From: Spisula solida
Taxonomy: Eukaryota > Mollusca > Bivalvia > Venerida > Mactridae
Assembly (NCBI GenBank): GCA_947247005.1
Contig: OX365954.1
Span: forward strand, 202,001-266,000
Direction of reading: 5' to 3'
Length of the DNA stretch: 64,000 nucleotides
Shown here: piece by piece, positions 57,678 through 64,000 of the stretch
Layout: each line of letters opens with the position of its first letter
Position numbering within the stretch: position 1 is the first letter of the stretch
The notes under the pieces: model-generated
The model's input: the letters and a program-made list of their open reading frames with translations, nothing else
Databases searched by the model: none
What the model was told of the DNA's origin: nothing
Made by a program: the position numbers and the translations under genes

Positions 57678-60261
57678 GAAGAGCATTTCAAAGCCATATA
57701 CTCCATACAAACCTGGTTAAGGTAAAATGCAGAAGAGTGAAACAACACAAAATGAAATTACAATGTATAACCTTAAAAAGAGCCCTTTAAATTTTGAGAT
57801 GATCAAATATCAAATATTAGGTTTTACTATACTTGATATCCTAAGGCAGAAGTAAAGACACAAGGAATTATAAGAAATTTACATTTGTTTCATGTCTGTA
57901 AAGCAATGTCAAGCAGTAGAAAACACTTCAAGTTCAATTTTTAGAAACAAACTAACACATGACTTGACGGAGATAGAACTTGACAGTACAGAATGGTGAG
58001 AACACAATTGTCTTTAACAAGGACATCACATCAGTGTAAATGTGAATTATGTGAAGATTCCAGTCAATTTCGAGGCAATGCCGGGAACCGTAACTTCTCA
58101 ATTTCTGCATTTTACAGTGTTTGTGATGAACATGGTACCCCACTGCTCAATCTTATAATTCAGTTTCAATTTTAGTTGAAGAAGTCCCAAATTAAGACGG
58201 GGAAAATGGAGGGAAAAAATGAGTTCATTATCATTGTAACCATCCTATTCCAGTTTCAACTCTTTTCTAGCCTCTTAAATAGCAGAATTTTGTTCATGAG
58301 TGGCAACCATTAGCAATCTGTAGTATATCATTACCAGCAAACAGTAATAATAACATTCACAGATATTGTACTGATAATCAGCTTGGCTTATCAGCAGTAA
58401 CAGACCTGCCCAATTTCATTCTCTACTAACTGTCTAGTTGTTTTAGTGGTCAATTTGTCAAAATATACATGAGTGATTTCTTTTGTGCTTAATGATGTAA
58501 GGGCCGACCCTAGGATAAATTAAGGGTCAGTTTGCCACTAATGTTCATTGTAAAGCTCATAAAGAGCACAATCAGCAAAAGGGATAATGAATAATCATGC
58601 ATAAGAGAAAGATTATGTCTGTTCACATTGGCGAAATTCATAGGCTTATTTCATTGAAGTATGATTAATCGAAGAAAGTGAAATTTCAGATTATAAAATT
58701 ACACAATCAGTTTAAAAGGACTAGGACGTAACATAGCATCACTAAAGTTACCCCTTGAAATAATTAAACTTGATTTGAAAGAACACACAAATATATAGGA
58801 ATTATAGCTCTATAACTTGTGTTATAAAATAAAACTGCCGAGGGAATACAGAGAAAAGATGGACAAGTTTAATCTGTGGCAATCATGTGACAAATGATAG
58901 AATTGAAATGTTTTTAGCACAAAAAAGCGTCTATTTCTAATGAATAGGTCAACTATAACAGCAATTCAATTGTTTTTTACAAATACAATATTTATTTTAA
59001 AGATTTGCTTAATATGAACAGAACACATTAATTGATAGACTAAGCTTTGAATAGCTATGGTCTAATCAAGCTATTGTCTGACATTTCGGTTTTCGACAGA
59101 ATTGCTATGAGACCAATGGTATATATAATATGAGCTGTTCTCCAGGAAAACAGGGCTTAATGACATTGTATAGGAATTATGTAGTACTGTGTAGAAAAGA
59201 CTCTAAAATGAGAAAAAAAGTCATGTTCGTTGATTTAATTTTAAGTAATTGGATAATACTGTACTATCCATTGGATTTAATTTTTTTCATGAATCATGTT
59301 AAAATAATTTCTGTCATTGCCATGGTGACTTATTTACCCATATAAAGCAAACGGGGGTTAGTGGTTAAAAACAGTAGCCAATGTTGATAAGTTACAGTAA
59401 AATAAGAACATACTTCTAAATTGTGATAATTTTGAAAGGTTTACGTCAAGAACTTATCAAATATAGGATCTCTGAAATGCTAGTTAATGTTACGTCAAGT
59501 AACGTTGGAATGACGTTTGTGACATCACCCAAAAACAAGGCGGCAGTGAGTAGATTTTAAGGTCTGTAACTTTGTAAATGGATGTAATATTGTTCTCAAA
59601 TTTTCAGAAACTGTTCATAAGAGTCTTGTCTTTCTAACGCTCATATTATCATGATTTTCATAATTTTGTCACTAAGCCCAGTTTTCCTTGAGAACGGCTC
59701 ATATAAATAAATTACAGCTGAATTTATTTTCATGACATTTAAGAGAAGTACTTTAACAAACAATCTGAACATTCGGATGTTAATGTCAGACTGCACTGTA
59801 TAATCACATAACCTTGGCTGAATGGTGTTATAAGCCATAAAGAGTGTGAGAAAGTTCTCTATGAAGGTGGATAAATATATGGTATATTTATATGGAAATA
59901 AGAAGCTACATGTTTGTAGCTTTAACATAATTCAGTAATTATATATGTACATAATTATAATACAGGTAAGATAACTTTAGGCAGTGAAAAAGAAACCTGA
60001 AATGGAATTCAGTCTGATTTTAAATAAATACTTCTTTGCTGCAAATGAAGTGCTCCGAGTTTCCTACCATTAGAGCATGCCCCAGCAGCCTCTCCTTCCC
60101 CTTGTATACACACCAGCAGGCTGATTATTATAAGTTTCGTTTGACCTATGTTGTTGATTATGACAGACTGAGACTGCCCTTAGTGTGCGGTCATTTAGTA
60201 TTGTCTCTGCTAGATCAGCGTATGACCTCAGACTTTGAGGGATGAGATAGTTGTGGGATAC

Positions 60262-60908
60262 AAGTAGCCTGGATGCACTACCCTAACAAGTAGCCTGGAT
60301 GCACTACCCTAACAAGTAGCCTGGATGCACTACCCTAACAAGTAGCCTGGATGCACTACCCTAACAAGTAGCCTGGATGCACTACCCTAACAAGTAGCCT
60401 GGATGCACTACCCTAACAAGTAGCCTGGATGCACTACCCTAACAAGTAGCCTGGATACACTACCCTAACAAGTAGCCTGGATGCACTACCCTAACAAGTA
60501 GCCTGGATGCACTACCCTAACAAGTAGCCTGGATGCACTACCCTAACAAGTAGCCTGGATACACTACCCTAACAAGTAGCCTGGATACACTACCCTAACA
60601 AGTAGCCTGGATGCACTACCCTAACAAGTAGCCTGGATGCACTACCCTAACAAGTAGCCTGGATGCACTACCCTAACAAGTAGCCTGGATGCACTACCCT
60701 AACAAGTAGCCTGGATACACTACCCTAACAAGTAGCCTGGATGCACTACCCTAACAAGTAGCCTGGATGCACTACCCTAACAAGTAGCCTGGATGCACTA
60801 CCCTAACAAGTAGCCTGGATGCACTACCCTAACAAGTAGCCTGGATGCACTACCCTAACAAGTAGCCTGGATGCACTACCCTAACAAGTAGCCTGGATGC
60901 ACTACCCT
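60262..60908. repeat. 26-bp tandem array, 25 copies
   Basis: The unit aagtagcctggatgcactac plus cctaac repeats in exact register from 60262 to 60886 with only a g/a change (gatgc or gatac) between copies. It abuts the SINE-like unit at 60909. Confidence 0.95.
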
Positions 60909-61110
60909 TCGTTCTTTATAACACTGATACACACAAGACTACCTCTCACTACTTCTGGGTTACCAACTAGTTCATCTCGGTGGGATACGGTGGGAAACAC
61001 AGGAAAGCGTTTCAGAAATGACCAAGTGCCCCAGTCGAGATTCAAACCAGGGACCTCATAATTCTTAGTCAAGAGGATTACCCACTCAACCCCCATTCGA
61101 CCCTGTTTGA
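60909..61110 (-). repeat. Probable tRNA-derived SINE
   Basis: On the minus strand the head carries an A-box-like TGAGTGGGTAAT and a B-box-like GGTTTGAATCT near 61085-61020, followed by a unique body of about 110 bp. The body ends against the 26-bp array. The head is 65-150 bp inside the dystroglycan intron from the exon 1 donor. Confidence 0.5.
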
Positions 61111-61175
61111 ACTTTTATACTAGCGATAATACTGTAATAAGATATACATAGTTATATACAATCTCTTATACTTAC

Positions 61176-61454
61176 ATGATAATCTACTATATTTCCCTGG
61201 AAGGCATCACTAGGCAATGTGTACTTGAATAACCTTCCTACGTATCCAGTAGTATCAGCTATACCCCATAACAGTGTCAGTGGTTCACTGGCTGCTGGCT
61301 GCTTCATTTCAAATTCAAATATTCCAAGTTTATGTGTACTGACCACTGGTAAAATGCACAATATTGTTAAAATCACAGCACTGTAGACTTGGCTTATGTT
61401 CTTCATCTTCCGCTCACTACTATGACAAGCACACAATTTTTTCCGTAGATCCAT
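61176..61454 (-). CDS. DAG1: Dystroglycan, coding exon 1 (signal peptide and start of cadherin-like domain)
   Basis: Encodes residues 1-93 and ends at a GTAAGT donor (61175) in phase 0. A hydrophobic signal segment (about residues 22-40) precedes the start of the first cadherin-like domain, with WGIADTTGYVGRLFKYTLP as in the family. Two in-frame starts are possible: Met1 (context aaaaATGg) gives a long basic leader, and Met17 gives a more typical signal peptide. The phase-0 join to exon 2 restores the expected domain continuity into LPAWLTF. Joined length is 885 residues, close to the vertebrate protein (about 895). The intron between the coding exons is about 16.5 kb. Confidence 0.9.
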
Positions 61455-61684
61455 TTTTTTTCGTCAGCAGGTATCCGACTTACAGTGTCATAATCCAAAC
61501 ACAATACTGATAATACACTTACAGATTTGACTGTAAACGTTTGAAATCTAGCACCACTGTAGTATAGGTTCTGGTCTGGGCTAAACCTCTACCCAAACTC
61601 TGGTATAACTGTGTCACTTGAGAACTAGATGCCCACAAAGCTGTGTTCACAATCTATGCTGAGATATCCCAGATGTTTTAAGTC
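61455..61684 (-). other. DAG1: Dystroglycan 5' UTR part of coding exon 1
   Basis: A polypyrimidine acceptor ttctgtcttgcag ends at 61685, placing about 230 bases of untranslated sequence before Met1. Confidence 0.45.
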
Positions 61685-62519
61685 CTGCAAGACAGAAATT
61701 GAAACTAATTAGAATTATGGTGATAACGGTAATTAAAAACCTCTAATTACCATAATATTTATGTCAATATCAACAAAGGTTAAATACATACAGCAATAAA
61801 ATAGCGGGATGATACCTGCTGTGCAATTACTAGCTTCCCTAGACAATGTACATTCACAGCAGGATGATTTCTACTATGTTCACAACAGACAACACTCCCG
61901 GGTAACTTCAGTGTAACATCACAGGGAAGACAGAAAACAAAGTCCATACATTCATTAATGAGAGACAGGAAATGACCCACAATTCCCTAAATGGCAAATT
62001 ACACCAATCAAAAAGACCCAAAGGACATTTAATTCAGGGAATTTCAACGCACATCTTGAAAATGATGTCTGGAAAGTCAGTATCATAAATCTACATCCAA
62101 GACAACATTTCTCCCCATCCCTTCTCCCCACTGCCTTATCTTGACTCAGGAAACATTCGTAAATCAATTGAGTCATAAAACCTTCAGTAAATAACATGCT
62201 TTCTCCATTTCTGATCAAAGTCTATATTAACATGGTACCATTAATAAATGACATTTCTACATGTAAAAGAAATAATTAACAAGCATATTATGGCATTTCA
62301 TACACCGCCAAGTCACAGCTTATCTAAGTACATAAATTACAAAAATTGAAGTTATGTAAGTATAACATAACATCTTGACTGCTGTGCTTCCAGAATTTAT
62401 GTAATATCCTTGATATGCAAACTTCAATTTTATATCTTTTTTGATGAGATTTTTTAATGAGTAGAAATAAAATGTAAGCAAGAAGCAGTCAAATCCATGA
62501 GTTCACGATCAACATACCT

Positions 62520-62681
62520 TCTATATTATAATACACAGTATAAGCGCAGGAATGCAGTAACTCATGTAATGGTTACGATGGAGTTTAGTGCACTTTGACT
62601 CTCAACTGGTGATAATTATAATTATAACTGAGTACTTGAGTTATACTCCTGTTTTATTATCCCTTTGACTCCCTTTTTATA
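62520..62681 (-). promoter_or_regulatory. DAG1: Candidate dystroglycan promoter (TATA box) and first non-coding exon
   Basis: On the minus strand a TATA box (TATAAAAA, 62681-62674) is followed about 155 bases downstream by a GTATGT donor at 62519. That would end a short non-coding exon able to join the acceptor at 61685. The distances fit a TATA promoter with a start near 62645, but no transcript data back it. Confidence 0.4.
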
Positions 62682-62689
62682 GTTCTAGA

Positions 62690-63559
62690 GAAAAATACCA
62701 AACATTCGGTCACCAGTCACATGACTCACACGATTAGAACAGAACAGAACAGAACAAAATGAAACAGAACACTACAGCATCCTTATTACGACAAAACAGT
62801 ACTCGACACGACTGTAATGTAACAATGAACTGAAACAGTTCACTGATCACCAAATAAAATTCTGAAAATTTCTCAAGTAATTAACTATAATACAATAAAA
62901 AGTTTGTAAATTGTGTGCTTACATGTGCATTTACAAATTCTTCAGGCATTTTCCAATGTTTCGATCCTACCTGAGCGATTATACCAAACTCTTTAGAAAA
63001 GAACACAATACGTCCCTACTCAGGTATAGACACAATAAATCCCCTAGCATTATGGAAATCAACTTCTACAAACAGTAAACTGTTGCCAATCTGTTCATTT
63101 CATTAACTTATTGTTTCTACAAGATCAAGAAATTGGCATCCAACATCATCGTTCAAGGTCACTAGATACAATGTCAAGGTCATTTACAAAAATATGCAAA
63201 TTTAGCACTGTGACAAAATGGCCAACAAATTAACCTTGAAATTGTGTGTTTCTCCAAATTTTAATACAAAGTCATCTTAATCAAGAAACAACAGAGGTAA
63301 CCAAGGAGAACAAAAGCACTGGCCAGACATTAAGAGCTGCAAACTAGAAATCAGCGTGTAATTACTTCATTAATTTCTCATTAGATCAATTAACTGTCTA
63401 GGGAAAACAGGGTAAGCTTGTATCAATGATAAACAGCTGCATATAAAAAACACTGGCTCAAAGATCAGAGTATAATGTTCAAAGATTGGAATCAAGATTC
63501 TGTTCACTGAATGATAATAGTAAGGTAATGTACCATTTCCCCTGCGAAATGTAGTTCAT
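62690..63559. other. Upstream region of dystroglycan
   Basis: It holds a short aacagaacagaac microsatellite near 62738-62770. No gene seen. Confidence 0.35.
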
Positions 63560-63850
63560 GATTTCATGGACACTTGACTCCAATCAAGAAATGTTCATGA
63601 ACAGGTACTGATAAGTTCTTGAACCTGGTTCATGAACTTTTGGACATGAACTGTTCTTAAAATGTGTTCATGAACAGTTCATGAATTTTTGATGGATACT
63701 TAAGAGTTCATTAACTGTCCTTGATCCAGCCATAAAAAGTACCTGATGAACATTTCATGAACAATTATTTCTATACTGTTCTTAAACCATTCCTGAACTG
63801 TCCATCAATTAATTCATGAAAAGTTCTTAAAGTATTCATGAAAATTGACT
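63560..63850. repeat. Cluster of GTTCATGAAC-type palindromes
   Basis: gttcatgaac and close variants (ttcatgaac, gttcttgaac, gttcatgaat, ttcatgaaaa) occur more than ten times within about 290 bp without a fixed period. Confidence 0.7.
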
Positions 63851-64000
63851 TCCTGTCACATGTTGACGACATCACAGATTTTCAAAATGGCTGACAGCAA
63901 TGACATGTGCTGATGTTTGACAAATTTTAATGAGTGGTTTTATCTTAATATGTGATCTTATAAAAGGTAAGTTGCAGAGTTAAGCATGTCAAGTTTAAAA

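Larger units (their letters stand above)
44720..61175 (-). other. DAG1: 16.5-kb dystroglycan intron
   Basis: It is bounded by the GTAAGT donor at 61175 and the TTTTCAG acceptor at 44720. No nested gene is visible on either strand; all frames are short and without recognisable content. It holds the TGACCT array (47510-48535), a relative of another bivalve-type repeat at about 49600-49890, hairpins at 50260 and 57614, a 37-bp duplication near 52705-52785, an element at 55637-55910, and tandem arrays at 55500, 56735 and 60262. A SINE-like unit lies close to the donor. Confidence 0.85.

Overview
The window looks like a repeat-rich, AT-rich metazoan genome, most likely a mollusc and probably a bivalve. 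Two intron-containing host genes with clear animal orthologues are embedded in a dense set of retrotransposons, foldback (MITE-like) elements and tandem arrays of kinds common in bivalve genomes. The species assignment is inference; the gene and repeat structures are read from the sequence.

Layout. Positions 1-9140 are a three-level nest of retroelements. A decayed BEL/Pao element (left end outside the window, 3' LTR ending near 8427) sits inside the C-terminal ORF of a LINE, and is itself split by a small, internally deleted Ty3/gypsy element (311-2739) with two LTRs and a 5-bp target duplication. Positions 11061-16116 form a candidate cut-and-paste transposon with inverted ends, a 5-bp target duplication and subterminal iterons; it holds a G-rich MITE and two tandem arrays full of TGACCT half-sites. 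A 59-bp x 26 array follows (16513-18052), then a TA-flanked inverted-repeat element (20229-21554). Next is a 4.4-kb element with about 458-bp near-identical inverted ends and an 8-bp target duplication (21647-26087), which carries several long DNA hairpins. Positions 26240-30030 hold SINE, LINE and MITE remnants.

Host genes, both on the minus strand. A two-exon raftlin-like gene (32148 to 30072, 441 aa, predicted N-myristoylated, with two C-terminal PPxY motifs) lies upstream in coordinates. A two-exon dystroglycan gene follows (coding exon 1 at 61454-61176, coding exon 2 at 44719-42341, 885 aa). It shows the signal peptide, furin site, mucin region, SEA-type Gly-Ser autocleavage site, transmembrane helix and terminal PPPY motif of the family. 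Its single coding intron is about 16.5 kb and is filled with repeats.

Both host products are membrane-associated and both end in WW-binding PPxY motifs, but nothing in the sequence shows that they act together. No transposase gene is visible in any of the inverted-repeat DNA elements, so all of them appear non-autonomous.
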